DNA from: Bacillota bacterium
GTDB lineage: Bacteria > Bacillota > Clostridia > Christensenellales > Borkfalkiaceae
Assembly (NCBI GenBank): GCA_003343805.1
Contig: QAKM01000073.1
Span: 1-54,011 of the forward strand
Direction of reading: 5' to 3'
Length of the DNA: 54,011 nucleotides
Shown: positions 1 through 7,881 of the stretch, one piece after another
Position numbering within the stretch: position 1 is the stretch's first letter
Layout of the letters: the number at the start of each line of letters is the position of its first letter
Notes under the pieces: generated by a model
Seen by the model: the letters and a program-made list of their open reading frames with translations, nothing else
What the model was told of the DNA's origin: nothing
Database searches by the model: none
Program-made: the position numbers and the translations under genes

Positions 1-575
1 TCGCTCTGCGTTTCGTCGCAGATCTGATCCATCAGTTCGAGTGCATCCCCCGATTTGTTATACACGGGATCGTACAGCGAGACGGGGTCGGAGATCGCAT
101 CGAGCGCATACACGACTTCCCGCTCCTTGAGCTCCAGCTCTTGGGCAATGCGGGCAATGGTCGCCTCCTCATCCTGCGCTTCGATCTTTTCCCGCGCCTT
201 TAGAATGCGATATGCGGTATCCCGGATGGAGCGGGACACGCGAAGGGAATTTCCATCGCGCAGATAGCGTTTGATCTCGCCCAGGATCATGGGAACGGCG
301 TACGTCGAAAACTTGACGTTGAATTTGAGATCGAAGTGATCGATAGCCTTGATGAGCCCCACACAGCCCGCCTGAAAGACGTCGTCGGCATTGGCATTCT
401 TCGCCCAGAAGCGTTTGACCAGGGAGAGGACGAGCCTCATATTGCCGACGATGAATTTCTCGCGTGCCGCCCGATCTCCCCCTTTGAGCGCCTTCATCAG
501 GCGGTCGTTCTCCTCCGCCGAAAGTTTCGGGAGCCCGGACGTATCCACTCCGCAGATGACGACCTTTTGCAGCAT
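1..575 (-). CDS. sigG: RNA polymerase sporulation sigma factor SigG, C-terminal part cut by window edge
   Basis: Not a complete frame: the gene runs off the left edge. Reading the minus strand from the ATG at 575-573 gives 191 codons. The N-terminus reads KVVICGVDTSGLP, the SigG signature near residues 4-16. The sigma region 2 core follows, with FSTYAVPMILGEIKRYLRD at about residues 90-108 and RVSRSIRDTAYRIL after it. Region 3 and the start of region 4 are present (ALDAISDPVSLYDP). SigG is the late forespore sigma factor, so the organism probably forms spores. A strong Shine-Dalgarno (GGAGGT) lies 5 bases before the ATG. It lies downstream of degV, from which a terminator separates it. SigF is the nearest alternative, but the N-terminal motif favours SigG. 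Confidence 0.93.
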   Translation of the reverse strand, partial: MLQKVVICGVDTSGLPKLSAEENDRLMKALKGGDRAAREKFIVGNMRLVLSLVKRFWAKNANADDVFQAGCVGLIKAIDHFDLKFNVKFSTYAVPMILGEIKRYLRDGNSLRVSRSIRDTAYRILKAREKIEAQDEEATIARIAQELELKEREVVYALDAISDPVSLYDPVYNKSGDALELMDQICDETQS

Positions 576-648
576 ACGCACCTCCTATGTACTTCGCTCC
601 TCTATCTTTCCTCTTTGGCCTCCTTTCTATTCATCCAAAATGCGCAAT

Positions 649-683
649 AAAAAACCCGCCGGTTCACTCTTGATCCGACGGGC
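649..683 (-). terminator. Intrinsic terminator after degV
   Basis: An 8-bp stem (655-662 with 675-682, one G-U pair) is followed on the minus strand by a run of six T. It lies directly after the degV stop and separates degV from sigG. Confidence 0.8.
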
Positions 684-689
684 TGATTT

Positions 690-1538
690 TTACTTTGCAA
701 AGAACGCAACGGCGATCGCATTGGGGCCGACGTGCGTGCCGATCGTACTGCCGATCAAATAGTACGGGACATGGTCGGTGTAATCCTTCCACAAGTGTTC
801 GCTGTCGTGGAGGTACTTCATGAGGAAGTCCTCGGAAAGCCCCGAATATCCCAAGACATAGGGCATTGTAAAGTCTATGCCGCCGCACTCATCGACGAGA
901 CGGTTGAGAAGGTTGTTCCCCTTCTTGGAGCCCATCGCCTTCCCGATGAGTTTGGGCTCCCCCTTGACAACGGAAATGACGGGCTTGATGGAGAGCATCT
1001 CCCCCGCAAAGGCCGTAACGGTGGAAATACGGCCGCCCTTGCGCAGGAACTTGAGGGTATCGAGCACCGCGAGAAGCTGGATCTTATTCTTCTTTTCGTC
1101 CAGCTCGGCTGCGATCTCGGGGGCGGAGAGCTTCCCTTCCCGAATGAGCCGAAGCGCATAGTCCACGAGGATGCGCTCGCCGAGGCAGGCGTTCATGCTG
1201 TCTACGACATACACCTTGCCCGGGAATTTCTTCGCCGCGCGCACCGCGCAGGCGTGTGTACCTGAAAGTTTGGAGGACAGGGTAACAGCGATCACCTCGC
1301 TCCCGTCCGCCGTCAGAGAGGCAAACGCCTCTTCAAATCGGTAATCGCTGATCTGGCTGGTCTGCGGGATCTCATCTGTTTCGATGAGCTTTTCAAAGAA
1401 TTCCCGATGCGAGAGCGTCACTCCATCCCAATACTCTTCACTGCCGAAACGAATGGCGAGCGGCATCAGCGCAATGCCGAGTGCATCCGCCTCCGCTTGC
1501 TCCAGATCGCAGGCAGAATCTGCCATCAGTTTGATCAT
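690..1538 (-). CDS. DegV family fatty-acid-binding protein
   Basis: 282 aa, the usual DegV length. It opens MIKLMADSACDL, matching the beta1-loop start of the family, and has the TLSSKLSGTHACAV segment at about residues 87-100, where the lipid head group is bound. The family holds fatty acids, often as FakB subunits that present them to the kinase FakA. No fakA is in the window, so the partner is unknown. The start codon overlaps the stop of the upstream marR gene by four bases (ATGA), so the two are co-transcribed and probably co-regulated. A terminator follows at 649-683. Confidence 0.9.
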   Translation of the reverse strand: MIKLMADSACDLEQAEADALGIALMPLAIRFGSEEYWDGVTLSHREFFEKLIETDEIPQTSQISDYRFEEAFASLTADGSEVIAVTLSSKLSGTHACAVRAAKKFPGKVYVVDSMNACLGERILVDYALRLIREGKLSAPEIAAELDEKKNKIQLLAVLDTLKFLRKGGRISTVTAFAGEMLSIKPVISVVKGEPKLIGKAMGSKKGNNLLNRLVDECGGIDFTMPYVLGYSGLSEDFLMKYLHDSEHLWKDYTDHVPYYLIGSTIGTHVGPNAIAVAFFAK

Positions 1539-1993
1539 AATTCAACATCTCCTTCCCGGAGCAGTTGCTCATAGTACTGCTCCAATTTGCTGCAGATCTC
1601 CTCGAGGACGGAAAAGAAGCGGGATCGCTCTTCATCGGTCATCTCCACGCTGCCCGCGGCGACCGCACATCCCACGCGGGAGGCGATGTAATCGGCAAAG
1701 CGCTCCCCTTCCTCCGTGAGCTGCACCGTAAAGCTGTGGCCCGACGGCCTGGAAGTGACAAAACCGCGTTCCCGAAGCTGCGCAACGGCACGCGACATGG
1801 CCGCCTTATCGTCTAACGTCTGACGGCAGAGTTCGCTGATCGAGAAGCCTTCCGGGTGCACACGGAGCAGATACAGGCACATGACGTGCACTGCCTTCAA
1901 ATCAAACTTGTTCATCTCCTGCGCTTTGATCTTCTGGACGAGTTTGCTCATTTTCAGGATGACGAGGGTAAACTGCGCGAACGTATCCTGCAT
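1535..1993 (-). CDS. MarR family transcriptional regulator
   Basis: 152 aa, typical for MarR. The winged helix lies at about residues 50-110: FSISELCRQTLDDKAAMSRA as recognition region and LRERGFVTSRPSGHSFTVQLTEEG as wing. The C-terminal helices hold the dimer contacts. A Shine-Dalgarno AAGGAGG precedes the ATG at 1993. A consensus promoter lies upstream, and a palindrome of MarR type sits between promoter and gene, which suggests autoregulation. It forms a two-gene operon with degV, so the likely signal is a fatty acid or a related amphiphile. FabT-like regulators are MarR members that control lipid genes, but nothing here proves that role. Confidence 0.9.
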   Translation of the reverse strand: MQDTFAQFTLVILKMSKLVQKIKAQEMNKFDLKAVHVMCLYLLRVHPEGFSISELCRQTLDDKAAMSRAVAQLRERGFVTSRPSGHSFTVQLTEEGERFADYIASRVGCAVAAGSVEMTDEERSRFFSVLEEICSKLEQYYEQLLREGDVEL

Positions 1994-2006
1994 GGGATCC
2001 TCCTTC

Positions 2007-2020
2007 GTTGATTATTCAAC
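2007..2020 (-). promoter_or_regulatory. Palindromic operator candidate for the MarR regulator
   Basis: Perfect 14-base palindrome with half sites GTTGA and TCAAC around a TTAT core, as on many MarR boxes. It lies just after the predicted transcription start and before the Shine-Dalgarno of marR, where bound protein would block transcription. The link to this regulator is inferred from position. Confidence 0.6.
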
Positions 2021-2030
2021 AGCAAATTTC

Positions 2031-2059
2031 ATTATACGCCTTTGTCTGCGTTCTGTCAA
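2031..2059 (-). promoter_or_regulatory. Consensus sigma-A promoter for marR-degV
   Basis: Minus strand TTGACA (2059-2054), a 17-base spacer, then TATAAT (2036-2031). Both hexamers match the consensus fully, so the unrepressed promoter should be strong. Confidence 0.85.
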
Positions 2060-2132
2060 ACCCAAAGCCAATGAAATCCCCTTTTCTTTTAACAAAATGC
2101 GAAAAGCCCTCGATTTGCTCGTTCAGATCGTG

Positions 2133-2685
2133 CTATTTCCGCTCCCCCGCATTCATTCGGAAACGGTGCGGCGTCGTTCCCGTCATCTTCCGGAACTGAC
2201 GGATTTTCAGGAAAACGGAACACCTCCTCGCGGAGCGAGAGAAAGGGATAGAACTGCGTCCCGCTGACGCCGATCTCCGAGGAGAGCATTTCGAGGAGAG
2301 CCGAAAGAAGCGAATCGAGCACACTTACCCGATTGCGGCGCGCCGAATAAAATTCTCCGATCATGATGCGGAAGAGCGACAAAAAGCGCTCGCCCGCACC
2401 GAGCGGGATGGGTTTTCCGAAGGGAAATCCCTCAAAGAGGAGCGGAGTATCGCTTTCGATGTGCATCCAACAGTCGATGTAACTTTCCCCGAAAGCATGG
2501 TAGCTGTGCCGCTGCCCGGGAAGAAAGAGAATGGCCGAAAGCGGCGGAACTTCCTGCCATTCCCCCTCCGTTTCCAAGAGCATGGGCGTTTCTACGATGA
2601 GTAAAAGATAGTGAAAATATCCGTTTTTGCGAAAAACTTGAAAATCGCTCCCGTGGGTCATTTCCCCGATGCGCAGGACATTCAT
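2133..2685 (-). pseudogene. AraC family regulator with most of the HTH domain deleted
   Basis: The first 150 or so codons encode an intact AraC-type cupin sensor (SAILFLPGQRHSYHAF near residue 50, then the dimer helices). They end in LREEVFRFPENPS, the usual entry to the DNA-binding domain. At once, in another reading frame, follows FRKMTGTTPHRFR and a TAG stop, which is the last helix of that domain. About 65-70 residues holding both helix-turn-helix units are missing and the frame is shifted. Without correction the original frame runs on to 2089 with a meaningless tail. The start at 2685 was chosen because GGGAGG lies 7 bases upstream. The gene stands divergent to the broken transporter and GH2 genes, which it probably once controlled. 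Confidence 0.85.
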
Positions 2686-2737
2686 GCGTTTCCCTCCCAA
2701 ATCTTACGAAAGATCAATTTTTCCTTATCATACACCC

Positions 2738-2766
2738 TTGAAAGACATTTGCCAGGATGGTAAAAT
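2738..2766 (+). promoter_or_regulatory. Promoter for the DMT transporter and GH2 genes
   Basis: TTGAAA (2738-2743), 17 bases, TAAAAT (2761-2766). The expected start near 2773 lies before the ATG at 2792, which supports that start codon over the one at 2765. Confidence 0.7.
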
Positions 2767-2791
2767 GGACAGCGTTTTCAGAGGTAATGAA

Positions 2792-3658
2792 ATGCTCTGT
2801 TCCCTTCTCACCGTCGTGTTTTATGCGGCGTCGTCGCTCGGAGACAAATTCATTTCGGCAAAGCTCGACTGCAATGCCCGCGAGTTCTCCTTTCTGGTCT
2901 CTGCTGCCACGGCGCTCTTCCTTGCGCTCATGCTCCCCTTTCTCGGCTGGAGCTTCGCCTTCTCATGGAGGGCGCTCGTCATCCTGCTCCTGCTGATCGC
3001 TTTCAAGATCGGGGAATTTTACACGAGCGCGTATCTTCTCAAAACCGTCTCTGCCTATGAACTCAAGGCATGGCTGAGCATCAACGTCATCCTCTCCTTT
3101 CTCGTCGATCTCGGACGAGGGAAAGAGACCTTCTTCTGGGCGTTCATCCCCTGTGCAGCCGCGCTCCTTGTCGGCATCGGTATGATCGCCTTTGCACATC
3201 GTTCGGAGGGAGAGGACGTGAAAAAGGCGGGTTTTCTGTACATCCTCATCAGCCTTGCCTACATCGCCTCCAAATTCCTGTACGGACTTGCGATCAACGA
3301 GCTCAACTTAACCAGCGAGGCCTCCCGCGTCTCCGTCCTGCTCCTCGTGATGGTGGGCGTCGCACTTCTGCAGCTCCCGTTCGTGCGCTTTAAGACCTTT
3401 TTCCACAAGAAGGGCCTGCTCCTCGGTGCACTGACCCGCCTTCCCAATGCTGCGGGGCTCTAGACGGAGGCCATCGCTGCACAGCAGAATTTGCCGCTCT
3501 ATTCGCTCGTGCAGCCCATGCAGCTCCTCATCCTCTTTGCAACGGCGCTCATCCGCCGGGAAAAGCTGGGAAAAGCCAAACTCATCGGCAGCATCCTCTC
3601 GCTCGTCGCCGTCACGGTCATGACGGTACTCATTTACATCAACAGGGGGACAATATGA
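2792..3658 (+). pseudogene. EamA/DMT-type transporter interrupted by in-frame TAG
   Basis: The start at 2792 is backed by GAGGT six bases upstream. 223 codons encode hydrophobic helices of a drug/metabolite-type transporter. Then a TAG occurs at 3461-3463, and the same frame goes on without a break for 64 more codons (TEAIAAQQNLPLYSLVQPMQ, then two more hydrophobic segments) to a TGA at 3656-3658. Read through, the protein would be about 288 aa with some nine to ten helices, the normal size of the family. TAG is used as a true stop elsewhere in this window, so recoding is unlikely. The TGA overlaps the ATG of the GH2 gene (ATGA), so the two were one operon. The role was probably uptake of the GH2 substrate. 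Confidence 0.8.
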
Positions 3659-5336
3659 TTCGCACATTTCAGACGCATCGCATCCGCAGGCAACAGGAAC
3701 TGACAGAAAGGCTCTGGCAGTTCACCGCCCTTTCGGGGGAGATCGCAGGAAAGAGTTTTCCCGATGCAACGCCGAGCTGCTGGGAAACCTATCCCGGCTT
3801 CGGCCTCTACCGCGGTGAAGGCAAATACGAGACGATCTTTTGTGCCGGCGGGGATCTTCGCATCGAATGCAAGGGCGTGAGCCATACCGCAAACGTGTAT
3901 CTCGACGGTGTGCTCATCCGTGAACACTACAACGCCTATACGCCCTTTTCCGTCCTCGTAAAGGACGTTCCGAAGGGGGAACATACCCTCTCCATTGTGG
4001 CTGATAACTGTTTTTCGCCCGAGAGCGCACTGCACGTTCCCAACGACTATATGTCCTATGGCGGCATCACGCGCCCGGTGGCAGTCGAGGAAGTGAACGG
4101 CTGCTATCTGGAGCGCATCCATATAACGCCTGTTCCGGAGAACGGAAGATGGCGCGCCCACATCGAAGCGACGGTCTGCAATCTCCGTGAGACGCGCCCG
4201 TCACCCTTCGCGTGCGCATTGCAGGCGAGGAGGCCGCCCTCACCCAAACGCCGCCCGAGGGAGAGAGCGAGCTTGCTCTGGAACTGTCTTTTTTCGACGT
4301 AAAGACGTGGTCGCCCGAGACACCCGCGCTCTATACGGCAGAGGCACAGCTCGAGTGCGACGGCGAAGCATTCGACGATCTCATCGACCGCTTCGGGTTC
4401 CGCGAGATCACCATCCGGGATGGCCACATCCTGCTCAACGGCAGGCCCCTGCGCATCCGCGGCTTGTGCCGCCACGAGGACCACCCCCACTTCGGTTGCG
4501 CCCTCCCTTATGAGGCGATGATGCACGATCTGCTGCAGATCAAGGACCTCGGAGCCAATTCCGTGCGCACCGCTCATAATCCAAACGATGAACGCTTCCT
4601 CGACCTTTGCGACGAGCTGGGCATCCTCGTCTGGGAGGAGAACCACGCGCGGGGGCTCAGCCTCGAACAGATGCAGAACCCCAACTTTGAGCGGCAGGCG
4701 GAGGAAGTCACGCGGGATATGATCCTGGATCACTACAACCACCCCTCCATCTATATCTGGGGGATCCTCAATGAGTGCGCAAGCGACAGCGAGTACGGAA
4801 AAGAATGCTATCGCGCCCAGTTTGAGATCATCCGCTCGCTTGACAAGACGAGGCCCACCTCCTTTGCGAGCTGCAAGTTCAAGACCGATCTCTGCTTTGG
4901 ACTTCCGGACGTTGTCTCCTACAACATCTATCCCAAGTGGTATCACGATACGCCCGTCAAGGAATATCTCAACGATCTCTATACCTGGGTGCAGGACGAG
5001 ACGGACGGCAGAAGAAAACCCTTCCTCGTCACCGAGATCGGAGCGGGCGGGCTGTACGGCTACCGCACCCCCTACGCCTCCAAGTGGAGCGAGGAGTATC
5101 AGCAGAAAGCACTCGAAGAGCAGCTCACCGGTGTTCTGAGCCATCCCGCCTGTTCGGGGGTGTACATCTGGCAGTTCTCGGACATCCGCATCAGCGAGGA
5201 ATGGTGGGGAACGCGCCCCCGCACCATGAACAACAAGGGCGTGGTGGATGAATACCGCCGGCCCAAGCTCTGTTACGAGACGGTGAAACGCATCTTTGAA
5301 CGCGATCGGCAAACCCACGAAACGGCGCGCAAATAA
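3655..5336 (+). pseudogene. GH2 beta-galactosidase/beta-glucuronidase with a one-base frameshift
   Basis: The frame from the ATG at 3655 encodes the N-terminal sugar-binding jelly roll (YRGEGKYETIF, YLDGVLIREHYNAYTPFS). Near 4191-4200 coding moves to another frame. Adding one C to the CCC run at 4197-4199 restores ETRPVTLRVRIAGEE and gives a full protein of 560 aa. The second part holds the Ig-like domain and the TIM barrel, with acid/base Glu in IWGILNE (about 4770) and nucleophile Glu in VTEIGAGG (about 5034). Length and order fit small GH2 enzymes with three domains. The exact substrate (galactoside or glucuronide) cannot be told. The shift could be real decay or a base error; the two broken genes beside it favour decay. 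Confidence 0.85.
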
Positions 5337-5351
5337 AACGGTTTCTTGCAA

Positions 5352-5394
5352 GGCGAGCGGTGCAGAGCGAACTGCATCGCTCGCCGTATTTTTG
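5352..5394 (+). terminator. Intrinsic terminator after the GH2 gene
   Basis: A 14-bp stem (5352-5365 with 5372-5385, one G-U pair) and a 6-base loop, followed by a T-rich tract. It ends the transporter-GH2 unit. Confidence 0.85.
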
Positions 5395-5457
5395 TTTATT
5401 GTCTAATCATTTTACAAAAATTTCACATTTGCAAAATAAATATTTTTATTTTAGCTA

Positions 5458-5485
5458 TTGACAATGCAAAAATGTGTGATAGAAT
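5458..5485 (+). promoter_or_regulatory. Promoter of the AT-rich secreted-protein gene
   Basis: TTGACA (5458-5463), 16 bases, TAGAAT (5480-5485), in an AT-rich 150-base leader that shows no other recognisable element. Confidence 0.65.
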
Positions 5486-5540
5486 AATGATAGATGAAAC
5501 ACAGGCCTGCTTTCATTGACACCAAAATAGGAGAGACTCT

Positions 5541-6452
5541 ATGAAACGAAAACTACTTTGTTGCTCAATCGCTGTGCTCATCACTTTATCCGCCGTTCTC
5601 GCTTTGGGAAATGCTGCCGAACCTTCTCTGCCCAATTCGGAAGATGTTTCTATGGATGTTGTAAATGAATATCTTCTTGAGAATGGGTTTTCGGAAGAGT
5701 TTATTGAATCAACCGCTGAACCGACAAAGCGCCAACTATATGTAGATGGTGGCGTATTTGAAAATGATATTATTATTCCTACCGCAACTATGATGTCAAC
5801 AACGTATGATTGGCAATATTTTACACATAAAATTACAGTAAGTAATCTAAGAGCTGAAGAGAATCAATCAAGGAAAAGTATTATTTATAACTGGTCATGG
5901 GATACAATGAACTCTTCGCGAGGCTGGATAAGAATATACTCCGATGCCCTATCCTTACGTTGGGGTGGCGACTATGAGGTTATTTTAAGTAGCCCTATTT
6001 TTTCCATATTTGGAAGATCAGAGCGAGTTGAGTACGAACAATATGGAAGTGATCCGACACCACCAAAGGTTCTTGAAAATCAACTTTTTATAACTAGAAT
6101 GGGAAATTCATGTATTTCAGATTATAACATTGAAGAAGGTGTCGCATATAAGTTCAATTTCCCGCTTGTAAATAGAAAAAAAATATATTACGGGAGATCA
6201 TGGGGGTTATATGAACTCGACTTGCGGAAATATAATGGGACATATTCAATAACCATAGAGCGATATTTTGATACATCTTACGACAATATTCATACTGCTA
6301 TAGGAAATTATTATCGGTATACAGAAGAAAGAGAAATTGATTTTTCTCTCAATATTTCTCTTGGCGGCATAAGTATTGATATTTCTTCTGAGGAAAGTGA
6401 GTTTTTGTTCCCTAGTGAGGATTGCAGAGTGCAATTTTATTCTTTCAGCTAA
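5541..6452 (+). CDS. Orphan secreted protein, unknown function, AT-rich gene
   Basis: 303 aa, no family recognised. Residues 1-27 form a signal peptide (MKRKLL, a hydrophobic core, then ALGNAAEP), so the product is exported by Sec and has no lipobox cysteine. The rest is soluble with many aromatic and polar residues (YDWQYFTH, YNWSWD, RWGGDYEV) and probably beta-rich. AGGAGAG lies upstream of the ATG. The gene is much richer in A and T than all its neighbours and uses ATA, AGA and TTA-type codons freely, which points to acquisition by transfer. It has its own promoter. No homologue, phage or toxin motif could be seen. Confidence 0.75.
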   Translation: MKRKLLCCSIAVLITLSAVLALGNAAEPSLPNSEDVSMDVVNEYLLENGFSEEFIESTAEPTKRQLYVDGGVFENDIIIPTATMMSTTYDWQYFTHKITVSNLRAEENQSRKSIIYNWSWDTMNSSRGWIRIYSDALSLRWGGDYEVILSSPIFSIFGRSERVEYEQYGSDPTPPKVLENQLFITRMGNSCISDYNIEEGVAYKFNFPLVNRKKIYYGRSWGLYELDLRKYNGTYSITIERYFDTSYDNIHTAIGNYYRYTEEREIDFSLNISLGGISIDISSEESEFLFPSEDCRVQFYSFS

Positions 6453-6496
6453 AATCAGTCCTGCTCAAATAGACTATTTCAAAGTGAGGTATTATA

Positions 6497-6907
6497 GTGT
6501 TTGAATCGTATGGGATGTTCGTCTTTTGCACGTTTTTGATCTGCATCGGATTGCTGGCGCTCGCCCTCATCCCCCCTGTTCTTCAGGTGCAGTTGAAGCC
6601 GACCAAAGGTTTTTCGACAAAAATGATCCTGATCGCGATCTTCCTCGTCGTATTTTATTATGCTTTCTTCTCCCCCTATGCCGATGTTTCTTTCCGAAGA
6701 GGGTGGGATGTTGTTTTTGTCGTGCCGGACGTCCTCGGCCCCATTTTTGCTATTTTTTCCATCTATTTTGCCGCGCTTGGATTTTTCTTCCCCGAGCGAT
6801 ATCTGGAATACAAGCAAAAGAAGAAGCAGCAGCTTTTAGAGCATCAGCGAGAGATGCAGGAAAAGTTGAATGAAGAAAAGAACAAAGACGAATCGAACAA
6901 GAAATAA
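6497..6907 (+). CDS. Small membrane protein with charged tail, unknown function
   Basis: 136 aa. The start is the GTG at 6497, preceded at a good distance by GAGGT; an ATG 15 bases later is possible. There are three hydrophobic segments (about residues 6-26, 42-58 and 72-95), then a Lys/Glu/Gln-rich helical tail (YLEYKQKKKQQLLEHQREM) that should lie in the cytoplasm as a short coiled coil. It lies 44 bases after the secreted-protein gene and may share its transcript. The base composition returns to that of the chromosome. No family recognised. Confidence 0.7.
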   Translation: MFESYGMFVFCTFLICIGLLALALIPPVLQVQLKPTKGFSTKMILIAIFLVVFYYAFFSPYADVSFRRGWDVVFVVPDVLGPIFAIFSIYFAALGFFFPERYLEYKQKKKQQLLEHQREMQEKLNEEKNKDESNKK

Positions 6908-6946
6908 TCTTTGCCAATCATAAATTCAAAATTGATCTTATGCGAA

Positions 6947-6978
6947 GAGCGCAGCCGTAGTGGCTGCGCTCGTTTTGT
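6947..6978 (+). terminator. Intrinsic terminator between the membrane protein and lysR
   Basis: Perfect 10-bp stem (6947-6956 with 6962-6971), 5-base loop, then GTTTTG. The T run is on the plus strand; the minus strand has none directly after the stem. Confidence 0.8.
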
Positions 6979-6984
6979 ATGAGA

Positions 6985-7872
6985 TCATTCCTGAAACAGA
7001 TCGAGAAAGGCGCGGAGGGCATACGAAAGGCTTACATTCTTGGGAAGCGCCACCCCCACCGACCGTGAGGGCATGGAAGGCGTCACTTTGATCTCAAAAA
7101 CACTCCCGTCTCCCGCCTCCGGCTGCATATACTCGCGCGGAATGCACCCGATGCCCATCCCCTCGGCGACGAGCTTCTTCATGAACCCCCAGCTATCCAC
7201 TTCGATCGCGGGACGGAACCGGATGCCGAGGCTCGTGCAGAAGTGATCGACGGCGCTGCGCGCGACGGTGTGCGGCTCCATCAGAAGAAGCGGCTCGTTC
7301 TGCAGCTCCCAGAGCGGCACCACGCGCCCTCGGAAGCGCTCGAATCCCTTTCCGCCGATGAATACGTCGTTGAGGAGCGTGATGGTCTGCCGCACGACGA
7401 CGCCCTCATCCTCGGGAATGGGGAAATTTAGGAAGCCAACATCGCAGCGGTCTGTCTTGAGCTGTTCGATGGTGATGGGCGAGACGTCGGACAGGAGCTC
7501 GAACTTGACATCGGGATAGAGCTTGTGATATTCGACGAGCTTATCGGCAAGAATGTATTGGAAGATGGTCTCGGAGGCGCCGATGCGCAGCGTTCCCGTC
7601 GCGCTCTTCCTGAGTTCGGAAAGGCGGCTTTCCACCCCGTCCAGAAGCTGCAGCGCGCGCGACACGTCTTCAAAGACGAGTTCGCCACCCTGCTTGGTGA
7701 GCTCCATCCCCTTGTGGACGCGGTTAAAGAGCGTGGTGCCGAGCTGGTTTTCGAGCTGGCGGATGGACTGCGATACCGCTGGCTGCGAGATATACAGCTC
7801 CTGCGCCGCTTTGGTGAGACTCCCGCACCGCGCGACTGTGTAAAAGACGCGATAAAGTTCCAGATTGACCAT
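6985..7872 (-). CDS. LysR family transcriptional regulator
   Basis: 295 aa, standard LysR length. The N-terminal winged HTH lies at residues 1-60 (YTVARCGSLTKAAQELYISQ, then PAVSQSIRQLENQLGTTLF). The periplasmic-binding-protein-like effector domain follows from about residue 88 (TLRIGASETIFQYIL). The effector is unknown. It starts 9 bases after the mnmE stop with GAGGGAG upstream, so it rides on the mnmE transcript, which is unusual because LysR genes mostly stand divergent to their targets. No divergent target is present here. Confidence 0.93.
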   Translation of the reverse strand: MVNLELYRVFYTVARCGSLTKAAQELYISQPAVSQSIRQLENQLGTTLFNRVHKGMELTKQGGELVFEDVSRALQLLDGVESRLSELRKSATGTLRIGASETIFQYILADKLVEYHKLYPDVKFELLSDVSPITIEQLKTDRCDVGFLNFPIPEDEGVVVRQTITLLNDVFIGGKGFERFRGRVVPLWELQNEPLLLMEPHTVARSAVDHFCTSLGIRFRPAIEVDSWGFMKKLVAEGMGIGCIPREYMQPEAGDGSVFEIKVTPSMPSRSVGVALPKNVSLSYALRAFLDLFQE

Positions 7873-7881
7873 ATTTCTCCC

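Noticed and set aside
3461..3463. Amber recoding in this organism
   Set aside because: TAG is the natural stop of lspA (17198-17200) and AraC 1 (34984-34986), with no coding sense after it.
4104..5351. Open frame of 415 codons on the minus strand
   Set aside because: Antisense shadow of the GH2 catalytic domain, whose motifs are clear on the plus strand.
5387..5457. Small RNA or riboswitch in the AT-rich leader
   Set aside because: No stable stem or known aptamer sequence could be seen; only the promoter just downstream is supported.
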